This document shows, piece by piece, positions 1 to 8,911 of a stretch of 64,000 nt of DNA. The stretch is from Comamonadaceae bacterium ALPHA2B (GTDB lineage Bacteria; Pseudomonadota; Gammaproteobacteria; Burkholderiales; Burkholderiaceae_C). Where the stretch lies: positions 56,614 through 120,613 of the forward strand of contig SCOE01000013.1 in the NCBI GenBank assembly GCA_005503065.1, in the 5' to 3' direction. Numbering within the stretch: the stretch's first letter is position 1; the number at the start of each line of letters is the position of its first letter. The position numbers were made by a program, and so were the translations under genes. The notes beneath the pieces are model-generated. The model was not told where the DNA came from, did no database searches, and saw only the letters and a program-made list of their open reading frames with translations.

Positions 1-648
1 GTTGACGAAGATGCGCATCGTCACGCCGCGGCCGTCGCCGTCGAGGTCGAAGGACGACACCTGTCCCACCTTGATGCGCCGGAAGTACACGGGCGAGCCG
101 ATGTCCAGCGAGCCGATGTCGCGTGCGCGCAGCGTGTACTGCCGGCCGCTGAGGTCGCGCGTGACGATCGGCGGCAGCTCCAGGCCCTCGAACTCGTCGG
201 TCGTCTCGTCGGCGGTGCCCGCGTCGGCGCCGATGTAGGCACCCGAGAGCAGCGTGGTCAGGCCCGAGATGCCCGAGGTGTCCAGGCGTGGGCGCACCAC
301 CCAGTAGCGCGCGTCCTTGGCGGTGAAGCCATCGGCCGCGTCCTTGTTCAGCTGCACCTGCACGCGCACGTGCGAACGGTCGCGCGCCAGGCGGATCGCC
401 TGCACCGTGCCGATCTGCACGTCCTTGTACTTCACCGCCGTCTTGCCGGCCTCCAGGCCCTCGGCGGTCTTGAAGCTCAGCACGATCTCGGGCCCGCGGT
501 TCCACAGGATCTTGGCCACCAGCGTGATGCCGACCAGTGCCGCCACGATCGGGATCAGCCAGATCAGCGAGGGCACCCAGTCGCGCCGGCGCTCCACGCG
601 CGGGGCGGCGGGCTGGGGTCCCGCGGGCGGAGGGGCTTCTTCATTCAT
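1..648 (-). CDS. pqiB: PqiB/MlaD-family intermembrane transport protein (C-terminus beyond window)
   Basis: This is an MCE-domain protein that, in the PqiABC system, forms a periplasm-spanning tube for lipid movement between inner and outer membranes. The visible 216 residues begin MNEEAPPP, have one membrane segment at about residues 24-44 (WVPSLIWLIPIVAALVG) and then MCE repeats (EIVLSFKTAEGLEAGKTAVKY; YFRRIKVGQVSSFDLDGDG). The start overlaps the stop of the upstream pqiA gene in an ATGA, so the genes are translationally coupled. The reading frame is open to the left edge, so the C-terminal part and any pqiC lie outside. Family assignment is firm; the lipid carried is unknown. Confidence 0.9.
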   Translation of the reverse strand, partial: MNEEAPPPAGPQPAAPRVERRRDWVPSLIWLIPIVAALVGITLVAKILWNRGPEIVLSFKTAEGLEAGKTAVKYKDVQIGTVQAIRLARDRSHVRVQVQLNKDAADGFTAKDARYWVVRPRLDTSGISGLTTLLSGAYIGADAGTADETTDEFEGLELPPIVTRDLSGRQYTLRARDIGSLDIGSPVYFRRIKVGQVSSFDLDGDGRGVTMRIFVN

Positions 649-1442
649 GCGATGGACTCTCGTGCAGCGATCGGCGCCTCTGGCGCCACGGTCTCGGGTG
701 AAGGGGCGGGATCGGTGTCCCAGGTCAGGCGCGGGTCGAAGCTCAGCGAGGCCAGCATCGTCAGCACCACCACCGCGGCGAAGGCCCCGATGCCCACACC
801 CGCCGTGATGACCGCGAAGCCCTGGATCTGCACCAGGCCGGCCAGCAGCGACACCACGAACACGTCGAGCATCGACCAGCGGCCGATGAACTCCAGCCCG
901 TGGTACAGGCGCGCCCGTTCGCGCTGGCGCCAGGTGCTGCGCCGCTGCGCCAGCACCACCAGCACGAACAGTGCCGCGAGCTTGAACAGCGGCACCAGGA
1001 AGCTGGCCGTGAAGATCAGCGCCGCCAGCCCGTACGAGCCCGACACCCAGAAATAGATGACGCCGCTGAGGATGGTGTCCTGCTGCGTGCCGAACAGGCT
1101 CTTGGTGATCATCACCGGCAGCAGGTTCGCGGGCAGGTACATGATGGCGGCCGAGATCAGCAGCGCCCAGGTGCGGCGGATGCTGTCGGTCTTGCGGTGG
1201 CGCAGCCGCGCGCCGCAGCGCTCGCAATGTTCGCCGTCCTGCGCGTCCTGCCACACGGCGCCGCAGCGATGGCATTCGCACAGGCCGAGCTGGCGGGCCG
1301 TGGCGATGTCGCCCTCGCCGCCGTGCACGCAGGTGTGCGGCGTGGCGCGCGCGGCCAGCGCGGCGGCGCGTGCCCGCAGCGCGCGGGCCTTGCGTGCGGA
1401 CAGGCCCGGTGGAGCGCCTTCGGGCGGCCGGTCGGCGCTCAT
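645..1442 (-). CDS. pqiA: Paraquat-inducible protein A, second half-domain protein
   Basis: 265 aa inner-membrane protein of the PqiA/LetA family, the partner that works with the MCE protein PqiB. An N-terminal zinc-ribbon-like pair (CECHRCGAVW and HCERCGARL, about residues 45-75) is followed by about four membrane segments containing YLPANLLPVM, typical of the family. In E. coli PqiA two such units are fused in one chain; here they are two adjacent genes, this being the second. The start MSADRPPEG was chosen because its ATG overlaps the upstream stop as ATGA, and the end overlaps pqiB the same way. A longer in-frame extension upstream runs through the neighbouring gene and was rejected. Confidence 0.88.
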   Translation of the reverse strand: MSADRPPEGAPPGLSARKARALRARAAALAARATPHTCVHGGEGDIATARQLGLCECHRCGAVWQDAQDGEHCERCGARLRHRKTDSIRRTWALLISAAIMYLPANLLPVMITKSLFGTQQDTILSGVIYFWVSGSYGLAALIFTASFLVPLFKLAALFVLVVLAQRRSTWRQRERARLYHGLEFIGRWSMLDVFVVSLLAGLVQIQGFAVITAGVGIGAFAAVVVLTMLASLSFDPRLTWDTDPAPSPETVAPEAPIAARESIA

Positions 1443-2062
1443 GCGGCCGGCTCCGGCACGTCCTCGAAGCTCAGCTCCCACAGCGCGCGCGGGTCGAAGG
1501 AGACGACCACGGTCAGCAGGACCGTCAGGCCGACGAAGGCCCAGAGCGCCGGCCCCGCGACGACGGTGGCCATGCCGGAGAGCTTGATCACCGCCACCAG
1601 CACGCCGAGGAGGAACACCTCCACCATGCCCCATGGACGCAACGACTGGAGCAGCCGCACCAGGCCCTGGAATCCACGCGGCCTGCGCCCATGCCGCCGC
1701 GGGCCGAGCAGATAGAGCAGGATCAGCAGTTGGGTCAGCGGAAACAGCAGCGTGGTCGCCAGCACCAGCATCGCCACCAGCGACATGCCCTCCCCGCTCA
1801 GCGCGATCACGGCGCCGACCAGCGTGGTCTGGCTGGTCAGGCCCTGCAGCTCGATCTCCACGATGGGAAAGAGGTTGGCAATGGCGAACAGGATCAGACA
1901 GGCCACGGTCAGCGGCACCATGCGCCTTTCCTGGGCACCGCGGTGGCGGGCGAGTTCCGTGCCGCAACGCAGGCAGCGGGCCACCTCGCGCGAACGCAGG
2001 TCCGGCCGGCGATAGACCGCGTCGCAGCCCTCGCACACGACCAGGCCGGTAAGCTGTTTCAT
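1439..2062 (-). CDS. pqiA: Paraquat-inducible protein A, first half-domain protein
   Basis: 207 aa inner-membrane protein equivalent to the N-terminal half of a full-length PqiA. It starts MKQLTGLVVCEGCDAVYRR and has two CxxC pairs (CEGC, CLRC) that likely bind zinc, then about four hydrophobic segments with the family-typical IANLFPIVEIELQG stretch. It is the first gene of the pqiA-pqiA-pqiB operon. The in-frame extension up to 2296 reads through a dispersed repeat and lacks domain sense, so the start at 2062 is preferred. The operon promoter presumably lies in 2063-2320, shared divergently with the next gene. Confidence 0.87.
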   Translation of the reverse strand: MKQLTGLVVCEGCDAVYRRPDLRSREVARCLRCGTELARHRGAQERRMVPLTVACLILFAIANLFPIVEIELQGLTSQTTLVGAVIALSGEGMSLVAMLVLATTLLFPLTQLLILLYLLGPRRHGRRPRGFQGLVRLLQSLRPWGMVEVFLLGVLVAVIKLSGMATVVAGPALWAFVGLTVLLTVVVSFDPRALWELSFEDVPEPAA

Positions 2063-2193
2063 CAAGCGGGGCGGCCCGGACGAAAAATGCCGCCCCAGGG
2101 AGCGGCCGGCGAGCCAAAGCGCAGGACGATGGAAGCAGCGAACATTGGGTCGATTCTGCCCAAAGCCGCGCGCCGCGCTGTCGGACGGCATCG

Positions 2194-2257
2194 CCGCTAT
2201 GGAATTCATAGCTGCCGGTGCCCATCCCATGGGCGCCAGGCACCGATTTGGCGCAGA
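2194..2257 (+). repeat. Dispersed composite palindromic repeat, copy 1
   Basis: GCTATGGAATTCATAGC is a GCTAT-N7-ATAGC palindrome. It is followed by a stem-loop (GGTGCCCAT, CCC, ATGGGCGCC) and then CACCGATTTGGCGCAG. The same three-part layout recurs at 10863, 20950, 28161, 40003 and 53770, always in this orientation. It lies in the divergent region between pqiA and the DUF2239 gene. Confidence 0.75.
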
Positions 2258-2320
2258 AAAAATGCAATTTTCATCCGGGTGTATTGCATTGATCATTTAA
2301 GCCCGGGTAGAATTTTCGAC

Positions 2321-2899
2321 ATGACCTCCGACCTTCCTCCCGCTCCCACCCTGATCGCCTTCCTGGCGCACCGGCGCGTTGCACGCGGCCGCCGCGACGA
2401 GGTACTTGCCGCATTGCGCGCGCAGGAGGCCGGCGCAGGCTCGGTGGTGTTCGACGCCGACACCGGCGAGCGGGTCGAGCTCGATCTGCGTGCCGATGCC
2501 GGGCACACCCCCAGCGCCGAAGACGCGCCGGCACGCGGCGTGGGCCGCCCCAAGCTGGGCGTGGTGGCACGCGAGGTCACGCTGCTGCCGCGCCACTGGG
2601 ACTGGCTCAGCCGGCAGCCCGGCGGCGCTTCCGTGGCGCTGCGCAGGCTGATCGACGAGGCCCGCCGCACCTATGCCGAACGCGACCAGGTGCGCGCCGC
2701 GCGCGAAGCGGCCTACGGCGTGATGAGCGTGCTGGGCAGCGAGTTGCCTGGCTTCGAGGAGGCAGCCCGTTCGCTCTTTGCGGGCGAGCGTGCGCGCTTC
2801 AACAGCTATGTGAGCGACTGGCCGGCCGACGTCGCCGATTTCGTTCGCGGCCTGGCGGCCCCCGCGTGGAACGCGCCGGCTCCCGGTTCCGATGCCTGA
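2321..2899 (+). CDS. DUF2239 family protein
   Basis: 192 aa soluble protein of the DUF2239 family, of unknown function. It begins MTSDLPPAPTLIAFLAHRRVARG. It has a central GVGRPKLGVVAREVTLLPRHWDWL segment and an arginine-rich RRLIDEARRTYAERDQVR helix near residues 115-135, typical of this family. No signal peptide or membrane segment is visible. It stands alone, divergent from the pqi operon, with a short AT-rich leader (2260-2320) that probably holds its promoter. The C-terminal ARFNSYVSDWPADVADFV stretch is also family-typical. Function cannot be inferred from context. Confidence 0.85.
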   Translation: MTSDLPPAPTLIAFLAHRRVARGRRDEVLAALRAQEAGAGSVVFDADTGERVELDLRADAGHTPSAEDAPARGVGRPKLGVVAREVTLLPRHWDWLSRQPGGASVALRRLIDEARRTYAERDQVRAAREAAYGVMSVLGSELPGFEEAARSLFAGERARFNSYVSDWPADVADFVRGLAAPAWNAPAPGSDA

Positions 2900-2977
2900 A
2901 GAATCTTCCTTTCCGATGCACGTCCTTCATCCCATCGACGGCCCCCATCGGGCCGCGCAGTCCATGCTGCGATTCGC

Positions 2978-4498
2978 ATGCGACGCCACCGCCCGGGCGG
3001 TGCCCGCGTGAGCGCCGGACACCTGTCCATGCCCCAGCCCGAAGCCGCCCGCGTGGCGGGCGAGACGGTCGCACCGCCCGCCTCCGTCGCCGACCCGGTG
3101 CCTCCGCCCGCGACCGCGCCCGCCCCGGCGCGTGGTCGGCCGGTGGCCATCGCCGGCAACAAGCCGCTGTGGCAGACCTTCCTGTTCTTCCTGGCGCCGA
3201 TGCTGCTGTCGAACATCCTGCAGTCGCTGTCGGGCACGCTCAACAACGTCTACATCGGGCAGATGATCGGCGTGCAGGCACTGGCGGCGGTGTCGGGCTT
3301 CTTCCCGGTGATGTTCTTCTTCATCGCCTTCACCATCGGCCTGGGCGGCGGCGCCTCGGTGCTGATCGGCCAGGCCTGGGGCGCACAGGACCGCGAGAAG
3401 GCCCGCGCCGTGGCCGGCACCGCGCTCACCGTGGTGGTGGCGTTCGGCCTGCTGGTCGCGCTCTTCGGCGGCATCTTCACCCAGCCCATGCTGCATGCGC
3501 TGGGCACGCCGGCCGACATCCTGCCCGACGCCACACGCTACGCGCGCATCATCCTGATCGCGATGCCGGGGCTGTTCGTGTTCCTGCTCTCCACGGCCAT
3601 GTTGCGCGGCGTGGGCGACACGATCACGCCGCTGTTCACGCTGCTGATCTCGACCGCCGTAGGCCTGGTCCTCACGCCCGCGCTCATCCGCGGCTGGGGC
3701 GGGCTGCCGCAGATGGGCGTGGCCAGCGGCGCGTGCGCCACCGTGGTCGCCTTCGTCGTCGCCACGCTGTGGCTGGGATGGCATCTGCGCCGCAGGAAGA
3801 GCCCGCTGGCGCCCGATGCCGACTTCATGCGCCACCTGCGCATCCGGCCGCACCTGCTCAAGGCCATCCTCAAGGTCGGGGTGCCCACGGGCGTGCAGAT
3901 GATCGTGGTGGCGCTCGCCGAGCTCGTGCTGCTGGGCCTGGTCAACGGCTTCGGCTCGCATGCCACGGCGGCCTACGGCGCGGTGAACCAGGTCGTGGCC
4001 TACGTGCAGTTCCCGGCCATCTCGATCGCGATCACCGCCTCGATCCTCGGCGCGCAGGCCATCGGTGCCGGCCGCATCGACCGCCTGGGCGCCATCACGC
4101 GCACGGCGCTGATGATGAACCTGGTGCTCACCGGCGCGCTGGTGCTGCTGGGTTACCTCTTCTCGCGCCCGCTGATGGGCTGGTTCATCACCGACCCGGC
4201 GGTCATCGAGGTGGCGCAGCAGCTGCTGCACATCATGCTGTGGAGCCTGGTGATCTTCGGCATGGCCTCGGCACTGTCGGGGATCATGCGCGCCAGCGGC
4301 ACGGTGCTGGTGCCCACCGCCATCTCCATCTTCTGCGTGCTGTGCGTGTCGGTGCCGGTCGCCTGGGTCATGAGCCACCGCATCGGGCTGTCGGGCGTGT
4401 GGGTGGCCTACCCCGCGTCCTTCGGCAGCATGCTGCTGCTGCAGGCGGCGTACTACCGCTTCGTGTGGCGCAAGAAGGCGATCCGGCGGCTGGTGTGA
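2978..4498 (+). CDS. MATE family efflux transporter
   Basis: 506 aa multidrug and toxin extrusion family antiporter with about 12 membrane segments, expected to export cationic or organic compounds using a Na+ or H+ gradient. After a Pro/Ala-rich N-terminal tail of about 60 residues come the family-typical LFFLAPMLLSNILQSLSGTL and NNVYIGQMIG segments, repeated in pseudo-symmetric form in the second half (VGVPTGVQMIVVALAEL). Start choice is uncertain: GTG at 3008 or ATG at 3029 would trim the unusual tail, and none has a strong ribosome-binding site. The stop overlaps the GTG start of the next gene, so the two are probably co-translated. Substrate is not predictable. Confidence 0.88.
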   Translation: MRRHRPGGARVSAGHLSMPQPEAARVAGETVAPPASVADPVPPPATAPAPARGRPVAIAGNKPLWQTFLFFLAPMLLSNILQSLSGTLNNVYIGQMIGVQALAAVSGFFPVMFFFIAFTIGLGGGASVLIGQAWGAQDREKARAVAGTALTVVVAFGLLVALFGGIFTQPMLHALGTPADILPDATRYARIILIAMPGLFVFLLSTAMLRGVGDTITPLFTLLISTAVGLVLTPALIRGWGGLPQMGVASGACATVVAFVVATLWLGWHLRRRKSPLAPDADFMRHLRIRPHLLKAILKVGVPTGVQMIVVALAELVLLGLVNGFGSHATAAYGAVNQVVAYVQFPAISIAITASILGAQAIGAGRIDRLGAITRTALMMNLVLTGALVLLGYLFSRPLMGWFITDPAVIEVAQQLLHIMLWSLVIFGMASALSGIMRASGTVLVPTAISIFCVLCVSVPVAWVMSHRIGLSGVWVAYPASFGSMLLLQAAYYRFVWRKKAIRRLV

Positions 4499-5142
4499 GC
4501 GGCCTGCCGGTGCTCTATTCCTTCCGGCGCTGCCCGTACGCGCTGCGGGCGCGCCTGGCGCTGGCCGCGAGCGGTCAACGCTGCGAGTTGCGCGAAGTGG
4601 TGCTGCGCGACAAACCGCCCGAGCTGCTGGCCGCATCGCCCAAGGCCACCGTGCCGGTCCTGGTGCTGCCAGGCGGTGACGTGATCGAACAAAGCCTGGA
4701 CATCATGCGCTGGGCGCTGCGCCGCCACGACCCCGATGGCTGGCTGGATGGCGGCGCCGACGTGACGCAGGCGCTCGTCGCGCAGTGCGATGGGCCTTTC
4801 AAGCAAGCACTGGACGCGTACAAGTACCCCGAGCGCCATCCCGACCGGCCGGCCGGGGCCGCGCAGGCCGCAGCTGCCGCGATGCTCGATGGACTCGAGG
4901 CGCGGCTGCGGGCGCACGCCTTCCTCTGTGCCGACCGGCCCCGCCTCGCCGATGCCGCGTGGATGCCCTTCGTGCGCCAGTTCGCGCAGGTGGATGCGCC
5001 GTGGTTCGCGGCCCGGCCCTGGCCACGCCTGCAGGCCTGGCTCGACGGCTGGCTGCAGGGACCGCTGTGGCCACGCGTGATGCACAAGTACGCGCGCTGG
5101 CAGGCGCCGCAGCGCGGCGTGGACTTTCCGCCCGCAGGCTGA
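4495..5142 (+). CDS. Glutathione S-transferase family protein
   Basis: 215 aa thioredoxin-fold GST. The N-terminal domain has VLYSFRRCPYALRARLAL, with Cys13 of CPYA in the glutaredoxin-like active-site position, and PVLVLPGGDVIEQSLDI, the cis-Pro and glutathione-binding ES/QS region. A helical C-terminal domain follows (LCADRPRLADAAWMPFVRQFAQ). The Cys-type motif suggests thiol transferase or reductase chemistry like beta/omega GSTs rather than classic conjugation. Translation appears to start at GTG 4495, overlapping the MATE stop; this places the mature domain at the very N-terminus. Coupling to an exporter is compatible with detoxification but is only suggestive. Confidence 0.85.
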   Translation: MSGLPVLYSFRRCPYALRARLALAASGQRCELREVVLRDKPPELLAASPKATVPVLVLPGGDVIEQSLDIMRWALRRHDPDGWLDGGADVTQALVAQCDGPFKQALDAYKYPERHPDRPAGAAQAAAAAMLDGLEARLRAHAFLCADRPRLADAAWMPFVRQFAQVDAPWFAARPWPRLQAWLDGWLQGPLWPRVMHKYARWQAPQRGVDFPPAG

Positions 5143-5236
5143 GGCGCGCGCTGCGGCGCCCGTGTCACGCCGCGTTGCAGGCCCTGCCACGCCAGTCCTC
5201 ATAATCGCCGCCTTCCGGACTTTCGAATCTGCCGCC

Positions 5237-6499
5237 ATGCCCGTCAGCCAGCTCTCGGTCTACTTCTTCCTCCAGGCGGCGGTGATCCTGCTGGTGTGCC
5301 GTGGGGTCGGCAAGCTGGCGCAGCGCATGGGCCAGCCCCAGGTGGTGGGCGAGATGATCGCGGGCGTGGCGCTCGGGCCCTCGCTCTTCGGGCTCTTCCT
5401 GCCCGAACTGCAGCAGGCGCTCTTTCCCAAGCCCACGCTGGGCATGCTCTACGTCTGCGGCCAGCTGGGCGTGGGCATGTACATGTTCCTGGTCGGCACC
5501 GAATTCAACGCCGATCACTTCAGGCGCCGCGCGCGCAGCGCCGTGTCGGTGTCGGTGGCGGGCATCGCGGTGCCGTTCTTCCTGGCCTTCCTGCTGGTCC
5601 CCTGGCTGCACGAGATGCCGGGCCTGTTCTCGCCCAAGGCCAAGGAACTCGAGGCCTCGCTCTTCCTCGGCGCGGCCATCGCTATCACGGCCTTCCCGAT
5701 GCTGGCGCGCATCATCCACGAGCGCGGCATCGCCGGCACCTCGCTGGGCACCCTGGCGCTCACGGCGGGCGCGGTGGACGACGCGGCAGCCTGGTGCATC
5801 CTCGCCGTCGTGCTGGCCAGCTTTGGCGGCAGCTGGACGGGCGCGTGGCTGGCGATCGGCGGCGGCATCGGCTATGCGCTGTTCATGCTGCTGGTCGGCC
5901 GGCGGCTGCTCGCGCGCCTGGCCGACCATGCCAAGCCCGGCGAGCCGCTGAGCGCGACGCTGCTGGCCATCGTGCTCGCCCTCTTCTGCCTGAGCGCCTG
6001 GGCCATGGATGCGATCGGCATCCATGCCGTGTTCGGCGGCTTCATCCTCGGCGCCTGCCTGCCGCGAGGGGAGTTCACCGTCCGGCTGCGCGCGCAACTG
6101 CAGCCCTTCGTGGTGGTCTTCCTGTTGCCGATGTTCTTCACCTACTCGGGACTGAACACGCAGCTCAGCATGGTCATGCAGCCGACCCTGCTGCTGGCGG
6201 CACTGGCCATCCTTGCGGCGTCCTTCGCCGGCAAGGGCATCGCCTGCTGGGCCGCGGCGCGCCTCAGCGGCGAGGACAACCGCGACGCGATGGCGATCGG
6301 CGCGCTGATGAACGCGCGCGGGCTGATGGAGCTGATCATCATCAACATCGGCCTGCAGGCCGGCGTGATCGAGCCGGGCCTGTTCGCGATCCTGGTGCTG
6401 ATGGCCATCGTCACCACGCTGATGGCGACGCCGCTGTTCAACCGCGTCGTACGCAGCGGCGGCGCACAGAGCCACGCTGCGCTCGGGCGGCCGGTCTAG
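5237..6499 (+). CDS. CPA2-type cation:proton antiporter
   Basis: 420 aa Na+(K+)/H+ exchanger family membrane protein with 12 to 13 predicted helices. Visible family motifs are GQPQVVGEMIAGVALGPSLFG near the N-terminus, VGTEFNADHF, the unwound-helix region ITAFPMLARIIHERG and LTAGAVDDAAAWCILAVV. The DD pair in the last is the ion-binding acidic pair of CPA2 proteins. The C-terminal half has GALMNARGLMELIIINIGL. There is no regulatory RCK/TrkA-N domain, so it is a short, unregulated form. An in-frame extension to 5162 exists but ATG 5237 gives the natural MPVSQLSVYF start. It is unlinked to its neighbours. Confidence 0.88.
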   Translation: MPVSQLSVYFFLQAAVILLVCRGVGKLAQRMGQPQVVGEMIAGVALGPSLFGLFLPELQQALFPKPTLGMLYVCGQLGVGMYMFLVGTEFNADHFRRRARSAVSVSVAGIAVPFFLAFLLVPWLHEMPGLFSPKAKELEASLFLGAAIAITAFPMLARIIHERGIAGTSLGTLALTAGAVDDAAAWCILAVVLASFGGSWTGAWLAIGGGIGYALFMLLVGRRLLARLADHAKPGEPLSATLLAIVLALFCLSAWAMDAIGIHAVFGGFILGACLPRGEFTVRLRAQLQPFVVVFLLPMFFTYSGLNTQLSMVMQPTLLLAALAILAASFAGKGIACWAAARLSGEDNRDAMAIGALMNARGLMELIIINIGLQAGVIEPGLFAILVLMAIVTTLMATPLFNRVVRSGGAQSHAALGRPV

Positions 6500-6603
6500 C
6501 CGGCAACAGTCTGGAACAAGTTCGTGGCCTCCCCCTCCTTCGTGAGGTTCACATTCGCGGCACTGGTTCGTTATCCTCGATACGAGGTCTGCAGGAGAAG
6601 GAT

Positions 6604-6804
6604 GTGCTGAGCTTGAGAGACATGGCGCTCACCGTGGAGGAACGAGGCGAAGGCCAGTTCTACTGGGTGGTGCTGGAGGCGACGGAAGCCGACGACGGCG
6701 ACGTGATGATCTACCGCCGCATCGAGTCCGCAGCACGTGCGCAATCGACCTATTCCAACGCGCTCGCCATGGGCGTCGACGTCGTGCGTCGCCTCGCCGA
6801 TTGA
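6604..6804 (+). CDS. Small conserved-looking hypothetical protein
   Basis: 66 aa protein starting at GTG 6604 behind a good Shine-Dalgarno (AGGAG at 6593-6597). Sequence features are VEERGEGQFYWVVLEATEADD, predicted beta strands, and a helical end SNALAMGVDVVRRLAD. The reading frame begins about 100 bases after the antiporter stop and is not a continuation of it. No family recognised. The codon choice matches the surrounding genes and the RBS is well placed, which is the main support. It may be a small regulatory or stress protein but nothing shows this. Confidence 0.65.
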   Translation: MLSLRDMALTVEERGEGQFYWVVLEATEADDGDVMIYRRIESAARAQSTYSNALAMGVDVVRRLAD

Positions 6805-6893
6805 CGCCAACCCTGCGGCGCTACTGAATCGATAGCGCCCCGCGCCCGATCCGCGGGCGTTCCACCAGGTTTTTCTTCGACTGCGAAGTGCAG

Positions 6894-8330
6894 TCAGTGG
6901 GCCGCAACGGCCGCGCGCACGCGCAGCGTGCTGCACACGCCGGCCACGGCCGCACACACCGCCGCCAGCGTCAGCGCGATCACCGGCCCGCGCCCGTCGT
7001 GCGGGCTCCAGACGCTGAAGATCCCCGCCAGCAGCACAGCCGCCAGCGTCTGCCCCGTGAGCCGCGCGGTGCCGAGCATGCCGCTGGCGGCGCCGCTGCG
7101 GTGCGGCGGCGGCGAGGTCACGATGGTGTGGTTGTTGGGCGACTGGAACAGCCCGAAGCCCAGCCCGCACACCGCCATGCGCCAGGCGATGTCGGCGTTC
7201 GAGGGCTGCGCAGGCAGCGCGGCCAGCAGCGCCAGCCCGGCGGCCAGCAGTCCCAGGCCGATGCCGCCGAGCAGCCCGTCCGGCACGCGCCCGATCAGCC
7301 GGCCGACGATCGGCCCCATTGCCACGATGGCCAGCGGCCAGGCCGTGATGAGCAGGCCCGCCTGCAGATGGCTGCGCCCGTAGGTGTCGAGCAGCAAAAA
7401 CGGCAGCGCGATGTACGCCAGCATCTGTGCGCAGAAGGCCGTCACCGAGGTGCCCATCGACAGCGCGAACACCGGGATGCGCAGCAGGTCGACCGGGAAC
7501 AGCGGTGCCACGCGCGTGCGCTGGCGGCGCACGTAGAGCACACCGATGAGCACGCCCGCGCCCAGCATCGCGAAGGCGTCGAGCGGCACGCCGCCGGTGC
7601 CGCCCTCGCGCACGCCCAGCCGGTCGGCACCGACGAACACCAGCGCGAACATCAGGATGTTGAGCAGCACGTCCAGCGGCGAGATGCGCGCGCCGGCCGT
7701 CGGGCCGGTGGCGTTGCGCGGCAAGGCATACCAGCCGAGCACCAGCACCACCGCGCCCAGCGGCAGGTTGAGCGCGAAGAGCCAGGGCCACGAAGCCACC
7801 GACAGGATCGCCGCCGCCACCGAAGGCCCCGCGACCGAGGCGGTGGCCACCACCATCGAGTTGGTCGCCATGCCGCGCCCGAGCTGCGCGCGCGGGAAGA
7901 TCAGCCGAACCAGCGCCGCGTTCACGGCCATGATGCCGGCCGCGCCCAGGCCCTGCACCGCGCGCGCCGCGATCAGCGCGCCGAGCGTGGGCGCCACCAT
8001 GGCACCGAGCGACGCCACGGCAAACAGCGCCATGCCGACGAGGTACACGCGCCGGTAGCCCACGAGGTCACCCAGCGTGGCCAGCGGCAGCAGCATCACC
8101 AGCGTGGCGATCTGGTAGGCGTTGATGACCCAGATGGCCTGCGAGGCCGTGGCGTTGAGCTCGCGAGCGATGCCCGGGAGCGCGAGGTTCATGATCGTGC
8201 CGTCCAGCACCGCCACTGCGATGCCGAGGATGATGACCAGCATGGCGCGCCGCCGCTGGGGCAGCGGCAGGCCATCGATGACCTTCGGCTCGGACGAGGC
8301 GACCGCGTCCGCGGCGGCCAGGCTCCTCAT
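6894..8330 (-). CDS. MFS transporter, DHA2 (EmrB/QacA-type) 14-helix exporter
   Basis: 478 aa drug:proton antiporter-2 family exporter. Motifs visible: LDGTIMNLALPGIARELNA in helix 1 (motif D1), WVINAYQIATLVMLLPLATLGDLVGYRRVY (motif A) and VQGLGAAGIMAVNAALV (motif B region). MVVATASVAGPSVAAAIL corresponds to motif C, and there are about 14 hydrophobic segments. The start MRSLAAADAV at 8330 was preferred over an extension to 8393. The gene is transcribed alone and converges on the small gene to its left. No linked TetR/MarR regulator or EmrA-type adaptor is present, so the substrate is not indicated. Confidence 0.88.
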   Translation of the reverse strand: MRSLAAADAVASSEPKVIDGLPLPQRRRAMLVIILGIAVAVLDGTIMNLALPGIARELNATASQAIWVINAYQIATLVMLLPLATLGDLVGYRRVYLVGMALFAVASLGAMVAPTLGALIAARAVQGLGAAGIMAVNAALVRLIFPRAQLGRGMATNSMVVATASVAGPSVAAAILSVASWPWLFALNLPLGAVVLVLGWYALPRNATGPTAGARISPLDVLLNILMFALVFVGADRLGVREGGTGGVPLDAFAMLGAGVLIGVLYVRRQRTRVAPLFPVDLLRIPVFALSMGTSVTAFCAQMLAYIALPFLLLDTYGRSHLQAGLLITAWPLAIVAMGPIVGRLIGRVPDGLLGGIGLGLLAAGLALLAALPAQPSNADIAWRMAVCGLGFGLFQSPNNHTIVTSPPPHRSGAASGMLGTARLTGQTLAAVLLAGIFSVWSPHDGRGPVIALTLAAVCAAVAGVCSTLRVRAAVAAH

Positions 8331-8485
8331 GCGGCCGACCCCACCTGCCGCCAGGCTTCGGCCTGCGAGGTGAAGCGGCTGGCGGGGTGACACGGTGGCA
8401 GGGGCATCACGGGATTGTCGTCGGCTGCCCCGGCCGGCGTGCGCGGCCGCCCGGATATCCCCGCACGCGGCGTGTCGGGTGGCGG

Positions 8486-8911
8486 TCAGGGGGTGGTGCC
8501 CGGCTCGTCCTGGGCGGGCGCGCAGGGCTGCGCCACCAATCCGTCGCGCAGTTCGGCGCTCGCATCCGCCAGCCGGCGCAGCGCGCTTGCCATCGCACCG
8601 CCGCAGGCATCGTCGCGCGACTGGGCGGGTGCCAGCCGCGCCAGGCGTTCGGCGCGAAGGATGACGCCCTCCAGCGTGCGCAGCAGGCGCTCGAGCTCGG
8701 TGGGCCCGGGCCGCAGCTGCACCGAAGCGACCGACCGTGCCATGGATTCAGTCTGCGCGGCCGACACGCCGACCTCGATGGCATCCCCCCGAGCCCAGTC
8801 GTAGACCACGTCGAGCATCACCAGCAGCTGGAGACTGGACAGGGACAGTTGCGATGCCGCTTCCAGAAGCGCACCGGCGCGGTCCGCCGTCTCCGGTTTT
8901 CCTTGTTCCAT
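8486..8911 (-). CDS. Hypothetical helical protein
   Basis: 141 aa protein with no family I recognise. It is predicted almost entirely helical: ALLEAASQLSLSSLQLLVML, TELERLLRTLEGVILRAERL and MASALRRLADASAELRDGL. No signal peptide or membrane span. It begins MEQGKPETADRAG and is transcribed on its own upstream of the MFS gene. The 400 bases before it contain no gene. Codon use is like its neighbours, so it is likely real, but function is unknown. Confidence 0.6.
   Translation of the reverse strand: MEQGKPETADRAGALLEAASQLSLSSLQLLVMLDVVYDWARGDAIEVGVSAAQTESMARSVASVQLRPGPTELERLLRTLEGVILRAERLARLAPAQSRDDACGGAMASALRRLADASAELRDGLVAQPCAPAQDEPGTTP

Noticed and set aside
2866..5142. A 758-codon open frame through the MATE and GST genes
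   Set aside because: Only its last 215 codons (from 4495) make a protein domain; the rest is an out-of-frame shadow of the MATE gene.
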